Made by a program: the position numbers and the translations under genes. DNA of 64,000 bases. Source: Lunularia cruciata (Eukaryota; Streptophyta; Marchantiopsida; Lunulariales; Lunulariaceae). The notes beneath the pieces are model-generated. The model had not been told where the DNA came from. It saw only the letters and a program-made list of their open reading frames with translations, and did not search any database. This document shows positions 21,871 through 31,600 of the stretch, piece by piece (position 1 is the stretch's first letter; every line of letters begins with the position of its first letter). Where the stretch lies: the NCBI GenBank assembly GCA_948567375.1, contig OX419756.1, forward strand, positions 31,386,333 to 31,450,332, given 5' to 3'.

Positions 21871-23062
21871 TACCGGACTTTTTGTTTAGGCAGAATCTCC
21901 TTATTATTAGTATTTTGAGAAATTGGATTGGATTCTAGTTTTCATGAAACGAGAATGGTCCTTGAATTGTAGTATAAGGTTTTATGCACAATTGATCTAG
22001 ATTGAATGAAAGACTAAATAGATCAATTTATGTTGGAAGAACAAGTTTCAATTTACAGTTCTTATACGAAACAAGCTCCATGAAACCAAAAGTACACCAT
22101 TCATATTTCCTTCGTAGAATATCTATGATTTTTTTCCTCCAATATACCGAAGCTATATCAAAAATATTGCTCCAAATTGCTATAATTTATTTCTTTCTAG
22201 ACCAGAACAATTAAAACAAATGCTCGGACATCTTACTTTCTATGAACGCATATAGATACTGCCTAAAATGTGTAGTTACTCCAACGTCGGAGATATTACC
22301 TATAAGTCGAAACATCGACTAGAGCAAATTTGCAATTGACTAGCTATTTCAAGGAGCATACCGAATGCAAGTAAAGCGGTTAATTATGAGATCTTACTTT
22401 ATAATGACAAGATTAACGATTTTTACAAGCTAAATCAGCATTGACATAGGAGAAGTGCTATTTTTGGTCCAATTTCCAGGTGAAGTGACAAAGTGACAAA
22501 GTGACTTCACCTCATAAAATCCCTTTATATTTAAAAATAAAAAATATTACCTCGAGACTTAGCTCTGGATACATCTACACAAACAATTAATCTTACGTAT
22601 TCCTACATATAACTATATATCGGTTGATAATGCCAGTCGTAACAAGTCAGAAATAGGATCGAAAAATGCATCAGATTGTAGAAGACAAGATCCTTTTGTG
22701 TGGTGTGAAACGAAATTCATTATGCAATCTGAGCAATCCACAACATGTCTTCCCTTCTATATTCTGGAAAAGAAAAAGAGTAATAAAACTGAAAATACCT
22801 TATGATAGACAATTTATGAAATTATTTCGCACCACAATTTGTTGCACCTGACATGCTACCGGAAAATCTTACTAACAAGCTGCCACCACTTTCGTAGAGG
22901 TGATCAGTAATGCTGTCAGGTCAACTCATTTCGTGGTTTTTTAGATCTTACACATCGGTAGGTTTGGAAGTACATGTTCTGTAATTACATGGCTCCTTTC
23001 TAACAAGCAAATGAGAGTCTTCGACTTTGGACTCATATAACGGAACTGCAAAGAACATCCAT
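21871..23062. other. intergenic, AT-rich
   Basis: No recognisable gene. It contains a 9-bp-arm inverted repeat at 22,478-22,512 (AGGTGAAGT ... ACTTCACCT) with GTGACAAA repeats in the loop. Confidence 0.5.
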
Positions 23063-23217
23063 ACTGCAAATCTACCTCCATTGGGGGAAAAGACGACACT
23101 AAGAACACATGAAGGATATCCTTACTGCAAATCTACCTCCATTGGGGGAAAAGACGACACTAAGAACACATGAAGGATATCCTTACTGCAAATCTACCTC
23201 CATTGGGGGAAAAGGCG
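23063..23217. repeat. 61-bp minisatellite, about 2.5 copies
   Basis: The unit starts ACTGCAAATCTACCTCCATT and holds a GGGGGAAAAGACGACAC run. Copies start at 23,063, 23,124 and 23,185. The first two are nearly identical, and the third ends after 33 bp with one change (GGCGACC). Confidence 0.9.
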
Positions 23218-23233
23218 ACCACGTAGGACACAT

Positions 23234-23297
23234 GATGGGAAGACCCATCAAGCGGCACAAGGGAGAGACAAAGGAGGTAAATTGGCGCTAAGCTCCC
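23234..23297 (-). repeat. dispersed hairpin motif, copy 1
   Basis: Reverse-complement copy of a motif also present at 60,652, 63,148 and 63,486. It reads (minus) GCTTAGC..., TTTGTCTCTCCC, then GCTTGATGGGTCTTCCCATC, whose end folds as GATGGG-TCTT-CCCATC. Confidence 0.65.
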
Positions 23298-25884
23298 CGT
23301 GCACGTAACCTCCAGGAATTCATCTTCGTGCGCAAGGTAGGACCACTTCTGCATGTACTTTCAGATAGAAAATTTTGGCACTAATATCTGTGCAATTTGA
23401 GCGATACTGCCAAGGGTCGCGTTATAATCAAAACGGCAGCTTGAAACAAGTTAACTCACACGCTAGTTTCTGGCTTCTTCCCCAGAACTCAACATCGCCT
23501 CCCGAAATTGTTTCGGGTTTAGACCTCGAGATATACAACGAACGATTCATGGTGTAAATAGCTTTCCATGGTTGCTAGTAAAGAGCAGAGACAATACCAA
23601 CGTACAAATATGAAATTCTCCTCTCACAGAGGTGTTATCTCAACGTGTCATAACTGCATATCTTATTGTCGTTCTTATTCATACATCTTGATATAGGGCT
23701 TGACCATCAATTGACTAACAAGAAAAGGAAGCAAAGTCCACATGCAAAACTGTACAGAAATCGTGGAAACTAAACCACCATGCCATCTATAGATTGAGTA
23801 TCAATATATTCAACGAAGCGCTATAAGGAAATATCTGCCAGAGGACGGGCAACCAGAAATTACTGCATCTGGTGATATCCGCATCCTGAATCTCAATCAT
23901 GGGAGGTGATTTACTCCTTGTAACCTCTCAAATCAACTAATGCTTGTAGAATAATTGAGATCAGTCTCCAAGCTCGCTGGAAACAAATGAGTTGAGTCCT
24001 TACAGCACAATGAAACTCCATTCTATTTAGAACACAATGATATGGTAGCTACCGAAATCAGCTTAATAAACAGCTGATGGACCCGGTAGACCAGCGATGA
24101 TAAGATGAACAAAATTTCCTACCATAAGTTTATGAATGACTCTGACGTTATAAGTCTTAGCCGACAAACGCCTAAACAGCGGCGTGAACTCTAATCTCAC
24201 TGCTCAACTGTACCTGATTGAAGGCGAAGCCTAGTGACAACAATCCTGCATGATTCCTCACAATGCACAGACAGAGATGAAACATAGATAAGGGCCACTG
24301 ACTCAAAAGAGATGGACGCCTTCTCCCAATTACCCTGTCGAATTGACCTCCCGCGTTATGTCTAGAACTCTTGATTAGCTCAGTGTAAAGAGACACGCTT
24401 GACGAATACCAAAAGTAACAAACGGTTGGAGCCAAAGCTCAATAAGTGAAGGCAGGGAAATATATCTAGACGCTCATTCAACTTACAACGCAACAAGTAG
24501 CGGCTTTGCTTGTGAAAAAATATAAAAGCTCAATCACGTAGATGGCTTGCTGGGACAGACGCATCGAATTGGAGAATGACGAAGGGCTAAAGAGAAAGAG
24601 CATGGAAACCTCGCACGCAGATACATCACTAACAATGGGTTCTTATTCACAACATTCTCTACTTGATTATTTGTGACAGTGCTTCTAGAAGGTAAATCAT
24701 GCTGTTTCCTAATGTCACAGTGACTTCTCCAAGTGAGCGCCAACTCTTTCAGTTGGAGCTCGACTGTGATGAATCCAACAAAGTACGTTACGTTCCTGGA
24801 TACAGTAACTTCTCCACGTGAGTGCCAACGTAAAGTTGGAACTCAACACTGATGGATCAATCCAACAAGGTACGTAGCGTTCTTGAGTTCAGAACGCGTG
24901 TTTTGTACCACGGAGCTCAAGAGAGCCTCGCATTGTGGTAACGACAATGTACCGAAATAACAGGAACAACCTGCTCAAACTCTCCCACAAAGCATTGAAC
25001 CTGAAACAGCCAGTCAAATATGAGAAGTCAGTCACGTTCTGACTACATCCTGACTGCAGCAGAAAGTTATACGTCAGGGCAAATAATATATTCCATCGGG
25101 GAATTAGGAAAGTCTATCATCAGACTTGAAAGTGACGTACACTACTCTCGTCTGAGTAATTGCTACTGTCCACAATGATGTCCATACCTGCATGTTGTTT
25201 TCTTAAGGACGCTAGTTCCCCAGCTTTCAACATGATGCCTCAAACTGATCTCGTCAACCCTGTCATCCGTCAATATAGTGGGATGAAGCCATCTCCTGTG
25301 ATGGGTTTGCTAGCCTCTGTCCAGCACACTTGATAAACGTACATCTCTGTTCCAAGGAGCAGCTTATCGTTCCAATGATTGATGTGCCGAACGAGATGAA
25401 ATCATCCTTGTACTAATGGCCGAACTTGTCCGCAACCTCCAGTAATGATACTTCTTTCTTACTAACTAAGTCAATACCATAACTCAAGCCAGAAACATTA
25501 CTCCATGGGCTTGAAAAAACTGTATGGCCTACACGGCAATCTGGGCAAGATTTCATTAAGCTTTGTCGAATCATGAGATCGTTAATGTCCAGAATGCCCA
25601 TTTGAAAGAGGAGAATTACCCAAAGACCTGCACATGTACAGGCCAGTAGTACTTGAATTAGATTAATAAACTCAAAAAGAGCCAGGAACTTTTTGTAAAA
25701 CTTCCAAGTAATGAACAACCACCCAAGGCAAGAACGACAGAGAACTGTGGAGAATGTTCACCACAAGTTGTCCGCAATTAGTCCATCACACAGAAGTACA
25801 ACATAGAACCGACGTCAAGGAATCATTCATATAAAACTCCGTTCAGGAAATACTCTCTCGTGATGGGAAGCTTGGCTCCAGAAT
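23298..25884. other. 3' flank and probable 3' UTR of the MAPKKK gene
   Basis: No other gene recognised. The part nearest the gene (about 25,400-25,884) could be 3' UTR. An open frame of 101 codons at 25,413-25,718 (minus) lacks a recognisable domain. A polyadenylation site cannot be assigned with confidence. Confidence 0.4.
24719..24888. repeat. 85-bp imperfect tandem duplication
   Basis: Two copies share AGT.ACTTCTCCA.GTGAG.GCCAAC, an AGTTGGA block and AATCCAACAA.GTACGT. Equivalent positions are 24,719 and 24,804. Divergence is roughly one base in six by eye. Confidence 0.8.
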
Positions 25885-28800
25885 TTACCTGTAAGGAGAG
25901 CCAGATGCGCTCGTAAAGTCACCCGTTCTCTCCTCTGTGATGGTCTGAAGGCCACTCAATACCAACTGCGGATTCAATTGCCCGGAGTTAGTTGGTGTAA
26001 TGCTGTTGGCGACAAACCTATGCTGGAGAAGAGCAGTAGCAGTCGGTCTTTTATGTGGATTGACCTCCAAACATTGCGCCACAAAATCTTTTGCATCGTC
26101 CGACAGTATCTCAGGTATGGGTGGTGCTTCACCGTGACCCACTTTCCATAAAACTCGATACTGCACAGAGAGGGACCCAAAGTTCAACGCCAAAAAATTG
26201 TCAACAATATCGGGATCGAGACGAGGGCAAGATCCGGAAAACATTTTCATTCACGAAAACGAGTTGTGCAAGCACATCACATCAAGAATGACAGAGTCTG
26301 AAGAATCTCGAAGACTCCTAGCAGTTGTAGACAGGTGGGCTTTGTCTATATTTCCAGTGGAAGAGTCTGAATTCTACTCACCCACTCCTGATCTCCAAAT
26401 GGAGGGCTACCAGTGGCCATTTCAAGAACAGAGCATCCCAAACTCCAAATATCTGCTGGGCGCCCATACGTCTTTTTCGGATCTATCACCTGTACAAAAC
26501 ACATATATTGTCAACCTCGTGTTGTCTGAATGGTCGTTTCGAAAGTTAATTAGCCGAACAGTTCAAAAGCATGAGTTGAGTAAAAACAAGCACATCAAAA
26601 CCTCCTACTTGAGATATGACTGTACTTACCTCAGGAGCCATCCAATAAGCACTTCCTTTGCAGGACTTCAGCTGATCCAGTGCAGAGATCTGCAAACCGA
26701 GAAAAATGTTCAAGTGCCATAGCTAGATCGTCGGCTGGATTTGATATACTTTCCTCTACAGAATCAGTGTGAAGTAAGGGAGACAGATCTTGCAACTGAC
26801 CAAATTACTATACTCTTCTAGTGACTTACCTGCTTAGCTAATCCAAAATCGGCGAGCTTGCATGTTCCTTTCACATCTACCAGGATGTTGGCACATTTGA
26901 TATCTCTGCAAAGGAAAAGGAGCAGCGAATACTATTAGTGTCATCCTACTAGAGCGTCAAACAGGGCAGAGGGAGAGCACAAGAAAGACAAAAGTAATAT
27001 CTCAAAGATGAGCTTGCAGTAGATAGAGAAATACCTGTGAACGACATTCATATCATGCAAGTACTTGAGGCCCTTCAAAATTTGCCTTGTATAAGCAATT
27101 ATTTGCGAGTGCCTCAGTTGAATTCTTTTGCACAAAGATGCCAATGAACCCTTGCTAACAAGCTCCAGGAAGATGTACAATTTGCCATCCGCCTGCAGAA
27201 TTTGATTCAGTAACTACGACGAAGAAAATCCTGAACGGACACTGAAACATTAAACAAAAACTGATCCTCTACTACTCATACATTGGTGACTAAATCACTG
27301 AAAATTTAAAGTTTGTGAATGTCATACCCTTTGGGTACCGAGATATTGTACAATATTATCATGTTTGAAGCGACTCAGAAGCTCGATTTCCTGTTGCACG
27401 CAGGTCGTTTATCAGAAGACCGACGCAGCAGGTATAGCCTGCTGTAAGCCGGCCTTTGTACTAGCACTAGTACAAGAATAAGCTGAATCTGGTCGAAACC
27501 GTGTGATACATATCAATAAATAATGAACAGTCTCAGCTTTGTAGGATGATATACCTGTTCAAGTTGAGAGATGCATTGTTGTGAATTTTTGTCAGTTTCT
27601 GTTAGAGACACTTCCTTCACTGCAAAAAAGCTCCCATTACTGCCCAAGGAAAAACACCCGTTAAACCGTTAAACTAAGGACAGCGTTGTAATGAGCAATA
27701 GCACAACACTACACGACATCGCTTGTTCCAATACCTAATCCTCGCTACTACACATGATGATCAATTTTCCCAAGTTGCTTGAATTTGGTGGTGTCCTTTT
27801 CCCACGTTAACAGAAAAGAAACACCAATGTGTTTCCTCTTTTCTCTACTTCCCTTTCACATCGAACTTGACCCACACGACTTACACGGACGAAATTCCAA
27901 GCCTTGATTACAGCATGTACAACAAACCCATGTTTGCAAATACTATGCTCCGAAGGTAATTCAGTCCGTTGTTCCCATACACTATTATCTCAGAATCACA
28001 TGGGGAAATATGCTTAAGTAATCGAATATTAACGCTGGGAAAAAGTAGAGGTAAGAAAACGGTAAAGCTTTATCACATTTGCACATTGTCAGAAAAAAGC
28101 CCTTGATAGCCAGTCAACTATAAGATTCGAATTATGCTTAAGAAAATAAATAAAAACTTCAAGTAGCTGTATACAGAAGTAAAGCTTTATTACCTATCGA
28201 CTGCCTCAAAAACAGTTCCGAAAGATCCTGCACCAAGTAGGTCCCCTTTGCTCCAAGGAAATGTCAGTGTTTGCGCCCGCGCTTCATTGTCCACAACTCT
28301 GAGGTCTTGCAGGACTGGGGATTGCGTAAGGTTGATTGACATTATATGATCCGTAGCCGAACTCGTGCCTTCCTGCACATCCACGCTTCCACTCCTTTCT
28401 CCACGATTCTCCATATCAGATGGCTTAATTTCCAAAACAACATTGTCTCCTGCCGAGGGCTCCTTTGCTTGCCCTTCATTGCGTACAACTATCGGGGCAT
28501 TGGCAATTTGAACAGCCGATGTTTCCTGAATTACCTCATCGACAGGATGTTGGACCTGATGGTTTCCTTCTACTGGCCTCCCAGCAACTGTCTCGATGGT
28601 CAATAAGGATTGTTTTGGAATATCTTCCTGATCTGCACGGTCCACCACTTCATCATCACCTACACTTTCCCGTCCTAAGTCCTGATCATCATCGCTGTCC
28701 TGTCCTAATTCCTGTACTCCAACTACAGCTACGGAAGGAGAAGGAGGTCCCAATCCATTCAGGAGATCATGAGTTGAAAAAGCCGAAGAAGGTAGATTTA

Positions 28801-29989
28801 ACACGTTAATCGGAGGCGGACGACTTAAGGATCCAGGCCTGAATCCTGCCACAGCCTGGGCTCGCTCAACCGCTTGCTTTCTGTCGAAACTGTTTTGCTC
28901 GGTTGCTTTATCCGTTCTACTACGGGCAGCATACGAATCCCTGAATTCTCCGCTGCCATCGCTAGACGATGACGATCTGCTCGACGAGTCAACCAATCTT
29001 GGCATGGGAACTTCTGTTGTGGCAACTAAAGCTGGATCCGAATGGCGATCATGGGTAGTACCGCGGTCTCTACTGTCAAGTTGCTCAACCCTTGGATTTT
29101 GTACGACAAAGTCAGATACACTCTTTCGTACTGGAGTACTAGTCGGTTTTTCGACGAGCGCTTCAGGAGACTCATAACCGGTGGGGCTCAAGCCAGACGG
29201 TAGCACTGGCTGACTTCTGGCCCGTTGTATTCGTAATGAACTATCGGATTCGGGATAACTGAATATTTTACTACCTAATAATGAAGGTTTGGGAGTTTGG
29301 GAATACACAGCAGAATGACGAGGAGGTGAGATATGCCGGTTTTGAGCTACCGGCATAGAAGCCGAACGGCGACTGAGAACCGGTAATCGATGTGATTGTT
29401 GATCATGCCCGGCATGCTGTTGAATAAAATTCGTCACATCAGCAGCCTCCGCCTCATTCTTGTCAATCGACCGAGACATAGGGTCCCTATCGTAATAAGA
29501 CGTGGTCTGCTCTGATGCAATATCTTTTCTTCCTAGTTGTCTACCCCCAAAGGGATCTTGAGGAGATGAAGGAGCAGTCGATCGAGCAGGGGATGAAATC
29601 ACAAACGTAAAATCAGTCGGTTCCTCCTGTGTTATCGACGTGACAGAGTCAGCGCCAGACGGGACCCCTGAATGCCATTTCGCGTCCCAATCTCCTCTAG
29701 CGATTCCCAAACATGCAGGGCCAGGAAGACCTAGATACTTACACACGTTACTCATCTCCTCCACGCTATCTTTCCCCAACACTCTGTACTCGTCAAGGGA
29801 ATAGTCATCACGGGAATGACTTGATCCGTCAGACTCATCGTAAGAGGACAGATCTGGATCTGCTGACCTTCTGTTTCTACGATGATGAGAGTCATAAGAT
29901 ATGTTCTTAGTGGCATTCCGCCTCTCTAATCTGCGACCCCCTGAGCTGCCCACTCCACCGCCTTTAAAGTGGCTCCTCACGCTATCCAT
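25885..29989 (-). CDS. MEKK1: MEKK1-class MAP kinase kinase kinase, 8 coding exons, 873 aa
   Basis: Ser/Thr kinase expected to phosphorylate MAP kinase kinases in stress and immune cascades. Exons (minus): 29,989-28,194; 27,639-27,555; 27,390-27,328; 27,192-27,035; 26,905-26,830; 26,689-26,630; 26,489-26,382; 26,160-25,885. All seven introns (129-554 bp) are GT-AG and keep frame; the total is 2,622 nt. Residues 1-580 are a Ser/Pro-rich, mostly disordered region. It has [15 protein letters not shown] near the N-terminus and [11 protein letters not shown] at about 85-95, both resembling angiosperm MEKK1-group proteins. Kinase domain is about 580-832: GAGSFG (586-591), AVK (K607), HRDIKCAN (D702), DFG (720-722), APE (744-746). 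The start ATG has A at -3 and G at +4. The C-terminal SASGSPYR recalls the Ser-rich tail ending in Arg of MEKK1 proteins. The symbol means class, not proven orthology. Confidence 0.95.
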
Positions 29990-30030
29990 TATGCTTCCAC
30001 TCCTGCTTCTCCTTGGCTCCAGCGTTGAGA

Positions 30031-30112
30031 TTAACTATAGCCTAATTCCTCCTCGCCCATCCGTTGTCCAAAATCACACTCAAATCTCTAAACCGGAACC
30101 GATGCTCGTCAT
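30031..30112 (-). promoter_or_regulatory. two short upstream ORFs before the MAPKKK start
   Basis: ATG at 30,112-30,110 opens a 10-codon uORF ending TGA at 30,080. ATG at 30,060-30,058 opens a 9-codon uORF ending TAA at 30,031. Both end before the main ATG at 29,989 and do not overlap it. If this segment is in the mRNA, they could lower or condition translation. Transcription start is not known. Confidence 0.55.
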
Positions 30113-30661
30113 GAATCCTCCGTAGTACCTGGTGCTGCTACGTCCGATCCCTGCCAAGCATCCGCGCTTTGCCACAGAAGACGTTAGCCACCATATCCTT
30201 CCCCGCACAGCTTCTCCCCCGAGCTCATGTACTTCGCCACTCTGCTACGGTCCCTGGTTTCCGTTGCAAAAACATCATCTGCCGCCATGGCTACATTAGC
30301 ATCACGTCCTCTTTTTCGTGCCTTGCTGCTCAACAGATCCAAAACGAAATCAAATCCGTTCTGTAGACTCTTCGTTCTTCGGTGACCATCATAACCTGTG
30401 TCATCCCAAGCTTTAACTGGCTCCCTACAGCTGGCGCTATCACGGCGACAAATCTTCCTCAACAATTTCACTCTTTGTCCTTCAATGCCAGCCCTAGCTC
30501 TTCCTCAAAACCCTCGTCTCGCATCTCCTCTTCCTTTCTCTCACCTGGTTCTATGTACAGAATGTCTCAAAGACTCTCCCTCCCCTCGCGTTTTCCCTAT
30601 GTGTCCCCTGGACCTTCGTATAACAGGCCCCGCCCACCTGCACGTCACACGCCACCACTAT

Positions 30662-30687
30662 CCCCTCCCCAACCCCCTCCCCACCCA
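30662..30687 (-). promoter_or_regulatory. G-quadruplex motif upstream of MAPKKK
   Basis: On the minus (sense) strand five G-runs of 3-5 are separated by one- or two-base loops (GGGTGGGGAGGGGG-TT-GGGGAGGGG). This fits the G3+N1-7 pattern with very short loops. It lies about 675 nt upstream of the ATG, so it could act in promoter DNA or in the 5' UTR RNA. Confidence 0.75.
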
Positions 30688-30953
30688 ACCTCGCTCGGCC
30701 AAAGTTCCACTGCTCCTTCCTCGTCTTCAATCACTTCTCTCTCAGGCACAGATTCACACACTAGACGAAAAGTGAAAGACTAAACAACCGCAAACCACCA
30801 CCGTCGTCTTTGTAATTCCTATACACAAACTAACCCGGAGCGCTCCTCTTTCCACAAAAGAGTCTACTTACTAGGCCATCCCTCCTTGTTTATGCGGTCT
30901 TTCTCTGAGTGACAATAGAAGGGGCCTTCCTTGCATCAGCGACGATCCATATG

Positions 30954-31247
30954 TTATGGAGTGATGTGCTGCGCTGTGCAGACAGAGACGAACGAGCGAG
31001 CACCACCACCACCGCTACTACTCCTACTTGCTGCTCCAACCCTCCCCTCTACCGAAACAACTCTCTCTAGAAGTCGTCGAGCCTCGGAACAAGCCTTCAT
31101 GAGTGGGATTACCGGACCACCATCTGCTCCCTCTCTTCGCTCCTGTTCTGGATCATCGACTCGCGCATTGACTGACCAGCCCGGGGCAGCCACAACAACA
31201 GCAGCTTCGCCAGAGAAGTAAAGCAAGAGGAAAGCTAACGAAAGCAT
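30954..31247 (-). CDS. possible small ORF (97 aa) upstream of MAPKKK
   Basis: It opens with a true ATG at 31,247 and a hydrophobic start (MLSLAFLLLYFSGEAAVVV) that could be a signal peptide. A Gly/Ser/Arg-rich body follows with no known domain. It lies on the same strand as the MAPKKK, about 960 nt upstream, in G+C-rich DNA where chance ORFs are common. It may be an upstream ORF, a separate small gene, or nothing. Confidence 0.2.
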   Translation of the reverse strand: MLSLAFLLLYFSGEAAVVVAAPGWSVNARVDDPEQERREGADGGPVIPLMKACSEARRLLERVVSVEGRVGAASRSSSGGGGARSFVSVCTAQHITP

Positions 31248-31600
31248 GAGCAGCGCAACACAACAAACAAAGGGGAGGGGAAGTGGGACCGGAGCCGGAA
31301 ACTGGAACCGGAGCCCTGACCAACTCGCGATGCCAGCGAGTTCCCCAAGCCAAACTCTGCCTTCGCTGGCATGTCCTTCTTGAGACCGCCTTATTCGCCT
31401 CTATAATTAGTGAAACTCTCAAATTGAACTACCAAAGACGTACTCCCGTCGCTAAAATTTCCGTCCGTTTCTCCGTCTTTATTCTCTACTATTACTGCCG
31501 TCCGTCACAGGAGGCTGCTCCATGACCGCGTGGAATACGCCCGCTGAAAGGACGGCGTTCTGGATACAAACATTTCCTTCGGTTCTAGTTTCATTTCTTC

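Larger units (their letters stand above)
30113..31600 (-). promoter_or_regulatory. 5' UTR and promoter region of the MAPKKK gene
   Basis: This segment is clearly richer in G+C than the rest of the window and is strongly C/T-rich on the plus strand between 30,440 and 30,760, as expected for a leader or proximal promoter read on minus. It includes the uORFs and the G-quadruplex motif. I could not place a TATA box or the transcription start. Confidence 0.5.

Noticed and set aside
22478..22512. Rho-independent terminator
   Set aside because: The stem-loop has no U-tract and the genome is a plant nucleus; listed only as an inverted repeat.
23063..23217. CRISPR-like direct repeat array
   Set aside because: The 61-bp copies are adjacent with no spacers, and the sequence is eukaryotic.
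25413..25718. Separate membrane-protein gene 3' of the MAPKKK
   Set aside because: The hydrophobic stretch is short, no domain is seen, and the position fits 3' UTR of the kinase gene.
28346..28809. Plus-strand ORFs opposite MAPKKK exon 1
   Set aside because: Antisense shadows of a long coding exon, with no recognisable domain.
30382..30783. Plus-strand 125-133-codon Ser/Pro-rich ORFs
   Set aside because: They are translations of the C/T-rich leader of the minus-strand gene. Low complexity, no domain, two overlapping frames.
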